Of a stretch of DNA of 64,000 bases, positions 37,528-48,908 are shown piece after piece (the first letter of the stretch is position 1; each line of letters opens with the position of its first letter). This DNA comes from Paratinospora sagittata. Taxonomy: Eukaryota > Streptophyta > Magnoliopsida > Ranunculales > Menispermaceae. The position numbers and the translations under genes were made by a program. The DNA is taken from contig CM069593.1 in NCBI GenBank assembly GCA_035771175.1, positions 42,097,741-42,161,740 of the forward strand, read 5' to 3'. Below the pieces are notes generated by a model, which was given only the letters and a program-made list of their open reading frames with translations, made no database searches and was not told the origin of the DNA.

Positions 37528-38888
37528 TGTAACACCCCGATTTTCAAAACTTAATTTTTTTTTTGTAAAATAATGAATATTTTAATTTTATATAAAAATA
37601 TCACTGAAAATCGAGACGTTACTCGTATCCGTCTATTTTAACCCATAACCATTATATAGATAGTAAAATTTGCAAAACTATGAGTTTATATTCTTCCAAC
37701 CAACTTACTGGTTAAAATAAACGAATACTTTTAATTCTTCATACAATCTTTATCTTCATACGAGGGTACTTGCCTTTGTCCATCCATTATGGACACAACA
37801 TTAAAATACAATCATCAAATAGAATTAATGAATTCTATTCCAAGGCATTCACACGTGAAATAAATCACAGGGTCTTTACTGACCGTAATAATATTCATTG
37901 AATTTCAATTATCAATACAATTCATTTAAATAATGAACCTTTAAAAATTAAATAAAAGGTTCAGTCCTATCACCACAATGCTAATTAATTAATTAAACCC
38001 ACCCCTACTACACTGAACTACGTCACGAACTTGCGATCTTATTTTTTAAGTACCTGCATGTAAAACAAATAGGGGTGAGCTTGAAAGCCCAATGGGTCAA
38101 CTAAACAATTCACAATATTTTATTGTGATACATACACAAGAACATTACAAACAAGTTTCACACATTAATCGTTGCAACATTGAATTGTTTGAGTCGAGAA
38201 TTTCATCACGTTCTAAATCACGTACCTTTAGAAAAATCAAACTCAGGGTGGCACAGCCCAAAAATTAGAACATTGGCAATATTCCGTAGAATAACTGCCC
38301 CATATGTGTGATTCTTATCTTAATCGTGTTCTTTAGTGATGTCACGTCATACGTGCGGTATAAGCACGATATTAAGTGCATTCATAAAACATATTCAACT
38401 CCACTACACATGGTATCATGTCACCAAAATCAATTATAATAGTATTCACGCATTCATTATGCCAATATTCCAAATCATACATTTCATTATCAGGCATTAT
38501 AATTTATAAATGAATTCAACTACCACATGAATTTCATGCATCCAATTATCATTTGATCAGAATAAAAATCATGTTAACACACATATCATCATGGTTAAAC
38601 AATCACAACATTGCATACATAATCATGTACAATAGGCATGCATAAGCAATCTAATAATACTATGGACCTAATTAATTTAACATTCATATCTATATATCAA
38701 ATAAAATATTATGAAGGCCTAGAATCATCCCCACCTGAATCGCTAAATTCCAAATTACTTAAATTCTTCGTCACGCGTGGTAATCAACCTGTACACGTAT
38801 ATTACGTTTGTTAATATAATTACTCGGTTATGAGTGTAGAGATGTATACATGTATATATATATATAGTGGTTGGATGTTTAAACTAAG

Positions 38889-38923
<35 letters not shown>

Positions 38924-40029
38924 CTTGTGATATGATATAATGATGTGTATGGTATAACATGATATAATACAATATGTGATATATATATATAAGGTGTGGT
39001 GGTTTTGAAAATGGTTTTGAAAATTGTGATATGTAATATAATTTATAATATATAATATGTGTGTGCTGTTGGGGGTTAAAAAATGAAAAAGAAATAGTGA
39101 AATAAATAAGGTGTGCTGGACGTTTTTTTATTTTTTTTTTAAAAAAATAAAATAAAATTGAAATGGATTAGGAAAATAAAGAAGAAGATATGTATGTGCT
39201 GTTGGAGGTTTTTAAAAAAAAAATAAATTGGAATAGTGAAATAAAGAAGAAGGGGTGTGTGGGGTGTTTTAAAAATTAAAATTGAATAGTGAAATAAAAG
39301 AGAAGGGGTGTGTGGGATGATTTTTAAAAAATAAAAATAAAAATTGAATAGTGAATTGAGAAGAAAGGGAGGCGTGTGGTGTGAATGTGAGTTGCAGAGA
39401 GGGGATAGTGGAGAGAAGAAAAGATAGAGAGATTTAGACCGAGAGTGAAAGATCGGGAGCTCGAGAGATCGGGAGCGAGAGATCGAGAGATCGGAGGCGA
39501 GGCGAGGGCAGGGGAATGGCGGGGGTTGCAGCGGCTAGATGAGAAGAGAAGAGAAGAAAGAGGGCGGCGGCGGCGAGATCCATGGCGGAGAAGAGAAGAG
39601 AGGGCGGCGGCGGCAAGATCCGTGGCGGAGTTGCAGCGGCAAGATGAGAAGGGAGAGAGAGGGTTTCGAGAGGAAAAGGCTTGTGCGTTTGGGTTTAAGG
39701 AGAGCGAGAGCGAGATTTTAGCCAAGATCTCGGCGAGATTCCAGGCGACATGTCGGCGAGATTTCCGGATCATGTTTGAAATCTCTTTTTTTTTTTTTTG
39801 ATAATTCCAAATTCCATTTGCAAGTTGCATGAGGTATGTTTGATAAAATGTCTCAAAGGCATTTATTTGAATTAATGTCTCCTTTCTTTGTCATTAATGT
39901 TAGCTTGGCTTTGTTGCTAGAGAATAATCTGTATTAATGGAACTGAGCTGATGTCATGACTCTTAGGACGTAGATATTTACAAAAGGCTTGAATAAGAAA
40001 TGTTATCTTGGCTTTTTCAGGGGGTTACA
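37528..40029 (-). repeat. 5' LTR of element C
   Basis: Same termini as the copy at 29723-32300 and near-identical sequence. Differences are mainly in microsatellite length (38860-38920), two versus three 40-bp GC-rich units (39562-39640), and scattered, mostly transition substitutions. The acceptor-like module is at 38053-38097 (complement). Confidence 0.95.
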
Positions 40030-40039
40030 CCAACGCTCA

Positions 40040-40418
40040 TGTAACACTCCATACTTTTTGTCAAAAATCTACGTTGACTTATATGTATACTGAGGAGTAT
40101 AATATTCATATAAGTACGAAAGAATCATACGTATGTATGTGTGTTAAGTATGCATGTGTATGTGTTTATAAAGTGCAATTAGATTATTAAAATCCAAATA
40201 ATATGTGTTAAGTTGGGTGTATATATATATAAAAGGGAGATGGGTGTTGGATTAGGAAATGGAAGGTGGGAGCGTGGGATCTAAATAAAAAAATATCTCC
40301 CATTTCACACACACTCTCTCTAACGTGTTTAAGAAGAAAGAAAAAAAAAGAGGAAAGAAAGAAAAAAGAAGAAAAGGGGGAAAACACTAGATTTACACTG
40401 AATTAAGACTCTGGTAAC
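40040..40418 (+). repeat. Probable gypsy LTR fragment (E)
   Basis: It begins TGTAACACTCCATAC, an LTR-type start like those of elements A-D. It runs through a TATATATAAAAGG TATA-like stretch (40219-40231) into a purine-rich AAGAAAGAAAAAAAAAG block (40330-40380). This order, a TATA-like box then a purine-rich transcribed start, matches the U3/R layout of the other LTRs. It is cut at 40419 by a hAT-like end; no continuation was recognised. Confidence 0.5.
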
Positions 40419-40600
40419 TAGGGGTGGTAATTCGGGCCATTTGACTTGGCTTGGCCCGATTCCACCGGGCCTAGGAATAATTGGGTTGGGCCAACATTAA
40501 AAAGTCTTAGCCTAGACCCAACTCAAAAAACATATGGACCGGATCTCTAGATCGAGCCTTAAAATTAGGCCTTTAGGTCGGGCTTTTGGACAACTAATGT
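40419..40600 (+). repeat. hAT-like element end
   Basis: TAGGGGTGGTAATTCGGGCC followed by GGCTTGGCCCGATT and repeated GGCC/GGGC words resembles the left end of common plant Ac-like non-autonomous elements. No transposase is present, and the matching right end could not be identified because element D starts at 42725. Confidence 0.4.
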
Positions 40601-40892
40601 AATCAAATACATATTTTAAAGTTAAATTAGTTACAATAAAATATAAATAAGAGAATGAGTGTTTTATAAAATGAGCAATTGCAAGTTCAAGAACAAAAGA
40701 ATATGAAATGATTTGAATTCAAAACATTGTTTAATCTAAAGTTGTTTTGGGCATGCGAGATAATGAGAATTATCCAGGTGTTAGTGGAGAATATTTCAAT
40801 TAAGATAACCTGGCAAAAATGTGCAAGGAATAGAAAAATCGAGCAAGTGAAAGTGCCCATGTTTTTCTCGTCAGATTTCTGTCTCCGGCAAT

Positions 40893-41206
40893 GATAACGC
40901 GCTATCATGTCTTATAGCGCGTTATCGGCCTATTCATTATGCACGATATTGGCCTATAGTGGGCTATTGAAACTCGATATACTGAAAATCGAGAGTTCAT
41001 GATTTTCTGAATTCATTGATAGCGCGCTATCATGGATGATAGCGCGCTATCATGGATGATAGCGCCCTATTGCCCTTTGTACAGAAAAATAAAATTTTGG
41101 CAATAGTTTGATAACGGGGTATCATCAATGATAGAGCACTATTGCCTTTTTAAAACTTTGATAATTGGCTGGATAGTGGGCTATCATCAATGATAGCACG
41201 CTATAG
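40893..41206. repeat. Cluster of 20-bp palindromic repeats (GATAGCGCGCTATC)
   Basis: At least nine palindromic or near-palindromic copies occur in groups whose members start exactly 20 bp apart: 40893/40913, 41018/41038/41058, 41110/41130, 41172/41192. The copies at 41018 and 41038 are perfect 14-bp palindromes. The spacer is CATGGAT or CATCAAT. The regular spacing and dyad symmetry suggest binding sites for a dimeric protein, possibly subterminal repeats of a transposon; no such role is shown. Confidence 0.85.
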
Positions 41207-41215
41207 GTTCCTGAT

Positions 41216-42724
41216 TTTGGAAAAATCAATCTTTTGACATTCAAGAACCATTCCATTGAATCAAAATATTTTAATATAAGATTAAACACTTTTAAATCAT
41301 TCAAAACTCATTGGAATTATGATTAAAACCTTTCGGAAAACATTTTGTTAAAATCAAATACTAAATCGAAGTAATTTTGAAAACTTTGCAATTTTGAGAG
41401 TTTTAGTGCTGAGATTGATCGAGAGGTTATCCTACACACCTAAGATCAAATTAATGCATTTCATATGAGATATGTCTTCGTTCTTCAAGTTTGATCTTTG
41501 TAGACTTCGATAGCTATTATTTGATGTGTTCTTGATGATTGGCTGTAACACTTAGAGAAACAATACAGATGATATTATGTGGTTTATAATCATTAAAATA
41601 CCGAGATACCGACGTGAGGAGCATTGGTTCAACAACTAGATATGTGAATTATTTGTTTTATTTAATTTATCTTAAATATGTGTTAATTTGTTCTAAATGA
41701 ATGAGTTTATGTATATAGTTGGATAATATATTTCTTTCTTTCATAATTTTAACTCAACATGGCCTTATTATAATTTAGTTAAATTCATTATATATTTATA
41801 TCTAGCCCTATTACATACTTTTAGAGAGTATACTTAATAAAGTATATTTGGTAAATAAAATTTTAGATAGTATAGTTACCAAAGTTGAAATGCATACATG
41901 TATTTTTAATTAATTATATGTACTCTTTTTTCGTATTATATACTTAATTGAATATATTCTTAATTATGTAAATACAATACAAATATAAACACTAAATTAT
42001 ATACAAGTATATATCACTCTTTACTATTGTGTTTTCCTTATTATACACACTTTAAATACTCTTAATTATGTTTTTTTTTTCTTTCATTTTGTAAACTCTT
42101 AATTATATATATAGTGTGTATATATGTACATACATATAAGTTTATGCATGTCATATATGTATAATATATTTTCTATTTATATAGTACTCTTGAATCTTAA
42201 TTATGTTTTGTTTTTACCATATTATACTATAATTATATACTACATATACTCTTATTAAGAAATGTAGTAGGTATGTGAATTATTTGTTTTATTAAGAAAT
42301 AGACTAGGTATGTGGATTATTCGTATTATATACCTAATTGAACATACTCTTAATAATGTATATATAATACAAAAATAAACCCTTAATTAAATAACACCAT
42401 TGACTTAATTACATATATATTATACACTCTTAATCATAATGATACACTTGATTATGTTATTTTATCATTATATATACATATACACATACATACACACACA
42501 CATATATATATGTGTGTGTGTGTGTGTCAGTAACTTTGGATTAAGAGTATATTACAATTTATACATACATATATTTTACAGTAAATCTAAAATATATATA
42601 ATATATACAAAATATAATATATATTATGTGTGTGTGTGTGTATAATGTATGTATATATAATCAGGCCCAATCTTCGGGCATACCTATGTCATCCCAAACC
42701 GGTCCAATAAGTTTTGAGACCGGG
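41216..42724. other. AT-rich DNA without recognisable genes
   Basis: Mostly A/T with repeated words such as TATACTCTTAATTA and ATGTGAATTATTTGT (two near-copies around 41642 and 42272). A compound TA/CA/TG microsatellite lies at 42470-42527, and TG repeats again near 42628-42640. No element termini could be placed with confidence. Confidence 0.5.
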
Positions 42725-45700
42725 TGTAATACCCCTAGTTTACACAAAAAAAATAAAAAATAAAATCGGGACGTTCGGGCATGTCTTTTTCTATAACAAA
42801 AGACCGCTCTCCTGCCACATTTCTCACACCACTTCACCTCACTCTCTTTCCCTATTTTGGAGACACTCTCTCACTTTTGAGACTCTCTCTCTCCTCTTTT
42901 TGAGACTTTCTCTTAAAGACTCTCTTTGCAGTACAAAACGGTTCTACTCGAGAAGAAGAGCCAGTTTTAGAAAGAAGTTTTATCTGAAGGTGGAGAACGA
43001 AATATAAGTTTACGTGCCTTATGACTTTTATTAAAGCTTTCATTCATTTATCATTATGTCTATTATTCATTTACACAACATTATTGCGTGTAATGTTCAT
43101 ATATGTCGTAGTTATGCTTTAATGTTTGGAGTCTATATATTACACTATTACTATGTCGAATTAGTGATCAATTTGACTTAACCAGACTTAGTCTTGTCCT
43201 CAGTAACTTTAAATAGTGAACGAGAGGCAACTTGCTGCTCTAGAAGACTTAGTATTTAAGCGAGACCTCGTGTTCCCACCTCTCGACCTGGAGACTGATC
43301 TGGTTGGTCCTATTTGAAAGCCATCGGCTTGTATAAGTGATACTGGACATCCTAACAACGCATGTGGTGATGCTGACCCTGATAAGTATCACCAGACGAT
43401 GCCAAACCTGTCTAATATTAGTAAAGACCGGACCTGCACATGCATAATCATCATACCTGAAATAAAGAACCACCTAGGGACGTAAGTGGTTTGTGATCTA
43501 CGAAATAGTTATTAGAGCAATTGTGCTCACTATTATCGATGTTTCCCCTGGGGACGGATGTATAATATGTGTGGCGACCCCGCACCCTGGACCACCAACC
43601 CCGCAGGGAATGGCATGCGGAATGCCGGGGCGGGACGCCCGGCGTAGGCATCTCCGACCACTCCTCAACTCTCGTGAGGTGGTTGAGACCCTACGAGCCT
43701 TATCTCAAACAACGACATAATATCAAAAGGTACTAAACAAAACTACCAACCGTATTAATCATCCAACACAAGAGATAATCCATAAAAATGAACCATAAAT
43801 AAAATCACAATCCCTACAGTCCATTAAAATTGACACACACATAAAGTCCAAAATTTTGGGTACAAATAAAAACCGTCATATGCCCACATGGTCTATTTAA
43901 CAAGTCCCAACTCACCCATACTACAATGTGGTAAGTGTTATAATTACATAATCCAAAATATATACTTCATAATTTAAAACACAGTTCAATCAAAATGCCT
44001 CTCAACTCACATCGAGGCCTTGGATTCTCTCGCAGGCAAGGCCCTCAAGATATAACTACTCCTTTGCCCTTATTCGGGACAGAAGGACCTGAAAGAGGAA
44101 AATGAGGGTGAGCCAACGGTGCCTAGTGAATAGAATTCAAATATGCTATCAATACTCATCAATAAATATCATGTATGCATGTCAATGTGTAGCATGATTA
44201 AAAGCTCATAACATATAGATATCAAGCATTTATAATAAGTTCGATGCAAGTAAAAGCTTATCAATTTGGATCCACATTCCACATGCATTGGGTTACTAGT
44301 GCACGTCTATTTCACCGTACCGTTGACCCCAATCATGTTTATTTGGAGTTACTAGTGCACGTCTAGTTCACCGTACCGTTGACCCCAATCATTTCCTTTT
44401 TAAAACCCTCCTATGACAAGGTTAAGTCCCCCTATTAGCCAGATAGATGGGCCCAACCAAAGTCGTAAGGTTTTCTCAAATCAATGCATCATTCAAAACA
44501 TTAGAACACATTCATGCTTTCAACATACAATATATATAAGTGATATGATGACATAAAAGATATAATCATAAATGAAGTCTACTCACAACCAAGCCTCGCG
44601 AGAGTATTTAACCACACACGACCACCAAACCGAATCAACCCAATCAAGTTCCTGAAACATTCATCAATGTCCTACCATACACCAATTTCTATGCTCAATC
44701 ACATAGACATTACACATCAACTCTAAATCAGCCCACATATAGACAATAGGCCTAAATCCCATCTAATCTCATCATTCAACTCAAATCACATGACTTAGGC
44801 CTCTAATGCATAGTTCTCATACATAAACCATTCTATTAATCAAAAATACTGATTTTCAATTCCTTAGGCATAAACATGCCCAAATTGGGTCACTTGATCA
44901 CAAGTAGGCCTAGCCCATGATATGGTCACAACCACCAAATCAGTAGCATAATCAACCCTAATCATGCTTAATTAAACATAAGTTGCATCAATTCAATGAT
45001 TCTAAGCCAAAAGCATCAAAAGCCCTAAAATATGAAATTTTCCATACTTAGGCCATATTGTCGATTTACACTAGGTCACCATGTTCAGCCATGCATATCA
45101 CTGATTTTGCATCATGGGTTCATCAACAATGGCAACTAGGTCAACATAGTTGACATGCGAGCTATTTGGAAAGGTCTAAGTTCATATTCTAAATTTGGGT
45201 CTAATACAAGCAACCCTACCAATTCTTCATTTAATACTATATTCAAATGTATCAATCTACCAACAGAAATATGTAATCACAAAATCAACCGTACAGATTG
45301 AAGTATGTGAAGAAACAAACCTTCTGTCCAAATATCAGCCCAATCCAACGGTGGACCGAAAAGATAAGTATATTTGATGAACAAGTCTCTAATCAGACAA
45401 TTTCTCCTTTCCTACTGCAAATACTCAAACTCAGATGACTATATCACACAAAATACTTAATGCATAAACATCTCCACCGTTCAGAATACAGAAATATCAG
45501 TTGTAAACTACATACCCAAATTTGATATCCATCCGAGATCTATAAGTTTGAGCGAAACGGCTCGAGAAATCCAGACTTTCCGACCAGCTTTTTTTGAGAG
45601 GTTAGATCTCTCAGAAGAAACCTCTAATCAAGATCTCCACCGTTCAGAATGCAGAAATATCAGTTTTAAACTACATACCCAAATTTGATATCCATCCAAC

Positions 45701-46912
45701 GGTATATTGAGGAGATCTATAAGTTTGAGCGAACCGGCGCGAGAAATCTTGACTTTCTGACCAGCTTTGTTTGAGAGGTTAGATCTCTTAGACGAAACCT
45801 CTGATCAAGATCTCCACCACCAGAATGAATAACCATAAGCTACGAACTTGCTGACAAATTTTGAGCTCAATCTGACCATATTTCCCAAAGATCCAACTCT
45901 TTGATGAAAACGTCGCAGAGATCTCCCTCTGCAACTCCCTCTTTCTTTCTCTTCTTCTTTCCTTCCTCTTCTTTTCTTTTATTTTTTTCCTTTCTCTCCA
46001 CTCACCTCACTTTCTAGCACATTCTTGGATTAGAGAAGTGGGCATGGGACACTTGTCCACTTTCATGCACCAACCTTCACATGTGTTCGTCTCATACTAC
46101 CCATACCAACCACATGTACTTTAACCAATCTCATGCTTCCATGTATTTTAAATGTCCAATCCATTTAATACACCAAGTTTTCATTCTCATTTATCCTTTT
46201 ATTCAATCAATCCTAACTCATATCAATTCATGGTTTAATGGGCCCATGCATAAATAATAACATATGCATTATACTTTAATTTAACATGACCCATATACAA
46301 TTTATAATACATATATCTATACAAATATTAAACAACCATCAAACAAACACCAAACATATCAAGACAACACATAGAGTTTGGGCAAAATGCAATTGGGTTA
46401 TGGGCTAGATGAAATAATTTTCGGGGCGTCACAATGTGAACCCAGGATTACGTGGTGATGAACATCTGTATGTGAACCCAGGGCTATGAATGATCACAGA
46501 ACCATTACGAGATAGTGTCATGCATACATTCTTGTTAAGCCACGTTGTACTGTTTATGATGCTATGTTGTGTCTATGTGATGTTTGATTATGAAGTTTTC
46601 TTTATTAATTGTCATATTCACGAACTATTTTACTCACTGGGCAATAGCTCACCCTGTTGTTAACCATTTTTACAGGAGCCTAGGGTGGGATTAGATCGAG
46701 GTGTTTGGGCCCTCATTTTGTACCCTCATTATTAGGGGAGATTTTGGGAGGATATTCCCTCAATTACATTTTTGTACAAAATACATTATGAAATTAATGA
46801 AATCATATTTGTACTCAATTGTGTACTTGCTCAGTTGGTAACTATTATAATGCATTCGTACCCCGCCTGTGAGTGTTCCGCCTGTTTAGGCGCATCCAGG
46901 CGGGGTGTGACA
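42725..46912 (+). repeat. 5' LTR of element D (split by a solo LTR)
   Basis: Parts 42725-43569 and 46434-46912 together make about 1.3 kb. It starts TGTAATACCCC and ends GGCGGGGTGTGACA. A CTCTCTC-rich stretch (42840-42915) precedes GAAGAAGAGCCAG. The acceptor-like module is at 46634-46676: CACTGGGC, CTCACC, TTTTTACAGG. The first part matches the 3' LTR at 57360-58022. Confidence 0.85.
43570..46433 (-). mobile_element. Solo gypsy LTR inside the 5' LTR of element D
   Basis: Minus orientation, plus-strand termini TGTGGCGACCCC and GGGGCGTCACA. Flanks ATATG and ATGTG are a 5-bp duplication with one mismatch. It has no primer site or coding domain. A duplicated block with GTGCACGTCTA lies at about 44290-44390. 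Repeated CCGTTCAGAAT and ATCCAACGGT words fall at 45470-45720. The acceptor-like module (complement) is at 44088-44130. It belongs to the same family as 54101-57168. Confidence 0.85.
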
Positions 46913-46917
46913 TTTAA

Positions 46918-46928
46918 TGGTATCAGAG
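46918..46928 (+). other. Primer binding site of element D
   Basis: TGGTATCAGAG matches the first 11 bases of the initiator tRNA-Met site, five bases after the LTR end; the following two bases differ from the usual CC. Confidence 0.85.
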
Positions 46929-47032
46929 AATGTTATCTAGAGGGAAAATTCAAATCAAGAGCTCAACTCCCCATCCTATACTGCTTAGACAAGGAAATTT
47001 CAATCTCCCTACCTCATATCATCGTCTAGCAA

Positions 47033-48200
47033 ATGATAAGAATAACCCTCGTCCAGCAAATGACAAGAATAACCCAAAACCCTACAAAAAAGGAATACCT
47101 CGACTATGGAGCTTTAATCATGAAGATACTGACCGAGGCAAACATTAATACCTTTGATAAATCATTTGTACCTAATACTAAAGATGTTGCACTATCCTGC
47201 TATTCTAAAACTTTCAACACAAAAGTAGGGGTGACCGATGAGGAATTATTTGGCCCCACTTCAGGAAAAAATAGCAGAAGGGCTAGTGAAGACATAGAGT
47301 GTAGTTGACGAAAGAGCCGGCACAAGATTCCTACTAGGAAAGTGCCAAATAATGAAGCAAGTCAGAGGACCAAAATGAAGACCGACCCAAACAATGAACA
47401 ACCTAATAATCATTGGGTCACAGAGGAAAAATCTTTGGGAACCAAGAAGGAAACTTTGAGCAACCCCAGCCAAATCAAGATGGACAGGGAGTTCCGGTAA
47501 ATCCACATTTCTGGAACGCCCCGACCAAAGGCAATACGATGTCTCAAAGGTTTCCAACTCCTGAGGTACCCTACCAGCAGACACCACAATTCCCGATGAA
47601 CCGACTACCTCAAAATTGGGTGGCACCGAACTTCAGAAGACAGGATATCCCGAAGAGTCCACTTTTTCAAAACTTTCCGACTCAAGCATATTCAACCTTC
47701 CAAGAAGTCCCAGTTAGGGAATCCTCATATAATCAAACCAAGTACCCTCTCCAATGGGTCAACCATCTGGTCAACATTTTTCAACAATGCCTACAACCTA
47801 CTCTCCTCCAATGGGTCAACCATCTGGCCAATATTTTTCAACAATTCCTACGGCATACCTTCCACCTATGAGAGAGCCGGCCAACCATCAGTCGATGGGA
47901 CAACCGGCCTACCATTCGTCGATGGGACAACCTGCCTACCCTCCCGGATGGGATAACCAACTAACCCACTTGACCAGTTACAATTTGTGGTGTCTTGTGT
48001 CACTGAAATGCGTGATGATTATAAAACTTTGGCGAATAGTATGCAAACCTTAGAAGAACGGCAAAATACCCCTCAGCCTTTTTCTAGAAGTCACTCTACA
48101 ACTAGCAGGAGAACTAAGTGGAACAATAGGCAGGAAAATTTGGAAAATTACTGGCATTGTAAATATTTTCTTTTTATGAATGAAATGTTTTATTTGAGAC
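47033..48200 (+). pseudogene. Extra reading frame in the leader of element D, Pro/Gln-rich
   Basis: Between primer site and gag lie about 2 kb instead of a few hundred bases. Frame fragments include 47033-47308 (short, no known domain), a Pro/Gln/Asn-rich part (47440-47750) and tandem MGQPSGQ(H/Y)FST and MGQPAY repeats (47754-47960). A polar stretch with EMRDDYKTLANSMQTLEERQ (47995-48060) looks like a coiled coil. The breaks between frames suggest a decayed single ORF. Extra pre-gag ORFs are known in some large plant gypsy elements such as Ogre. I do not recognise this one and assign no function. Confidence 0.5.
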
Positions 48201-48256
48201 TATGTTTGGTGGGCCGACTTACAATAATTTTTTTTTTGCATCACTAACTTTAGAGT

Positions 48257-48503
48257 GGTATGGGACACAACAAAATTGGAAGATACCAAAAAAAATGTGG
48301 AAGTAAGAAAACCCACGACTTTGTGTGGAAAAAACATCTAGGGAAAGTTGAATTACTAACATTATCACTAAGTTTACACGGTATGAGACGAGTAAACTTG
48401 GACGATACTATTAGTAAACTCCTCTCCGGCCGATGTTTTGTATCATGTTCATGTGACTTATCTTGGTTGAAACCCTTATTACCAAATTCATGTGGTATGG
48501 GAC
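48257..48503 (+). repeat. GGTATGRGAC periodic motif in the leader of element D
   Basis: The motif occurs at 48257-48266, 48380-48389 and 48494-48503, spaced 123 and 114 bp. The same motif recurs every 117 bp in the leader of element C. Similar position in two different elements suggests a conserved leader feature. Confidence 0.65.
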
Positions 48504-48908
48504 ACACTAATTGAATAATAGTCGAAAAGACTAAGGAAAAGAGTTTGAACACATAAGAATGCAATAGAACGTTAGACCAGGATATTTACCGAGGCTAATC
48601 TTAGAATCTCTATGACTCGTATAGATTTTCAAAAAGGTATGTATGCTTACAAAAAACCAGAACCAAAACATTTGAAATACTTTCAAAATTTATATTTAGT
48701 ATATAAACACTTTAACCTTGTTTTATTCCATGGCCAAACATACGAGGCAGAAAAGATTATTTGATTCCTCACCAAAACCTTACACCATACCTAGAAAAAT
48801 AGGTGGTTTTATATTGCAAAACTCTCGAACTTATTGCTGAGAATATCATATCACTATACTTTGCTACGTTTCCTAAAGCAAAATTCTATTTTTTTCTTTG
48901 CCAGTGAG

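Larger units (their letters stand above)
29723..40029 (-). mobile_element. Full-length Ty3/gypsy element C, minus strand, defective
   Basis: The element is 10.3 kb with all boundary features: 5-bp target duplication CCAAC, two LTRs of about 2.5 kb, a tRNA-Met primer site next to the right (5') LTR and a polypurine tract next to the left (3') LTR. Gene order on the minus strand is gag, protease, RT, RNase H, integrase and a chromodomain-like C-terminus, as in Tekay/Del-type chromoviruses (clade is inference). By eye the LTRs are identical over long stretches, such as 30301-30600 against 38107-38400, so insertion is fairly recent. Coding capacity is nonetheless destroyed by a gag deletion, stops and frameshifts. 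Confidence 0.95.

Noticed and set aside
42425..42660. Telomere- or centromere-like satellite in the TA/CA/TG-rich zone
   Set aside because: It is an ordinary compound dinucleotide microsatellite; no higher-order unit or telomeric heptamer was seen.
40419..42737. TAGGGGTGG at 40419 and ACCCCTA at 42731-42737 look like terminal inverted repeats of one 2.3-kb hAT element
   Set aside because: The right-hand bases belong to the start of the D LTR (TGTAATACC...), which recurs at 57360. Flanking 8-mers also do not match, so the apparent pairing is probably coincidence.
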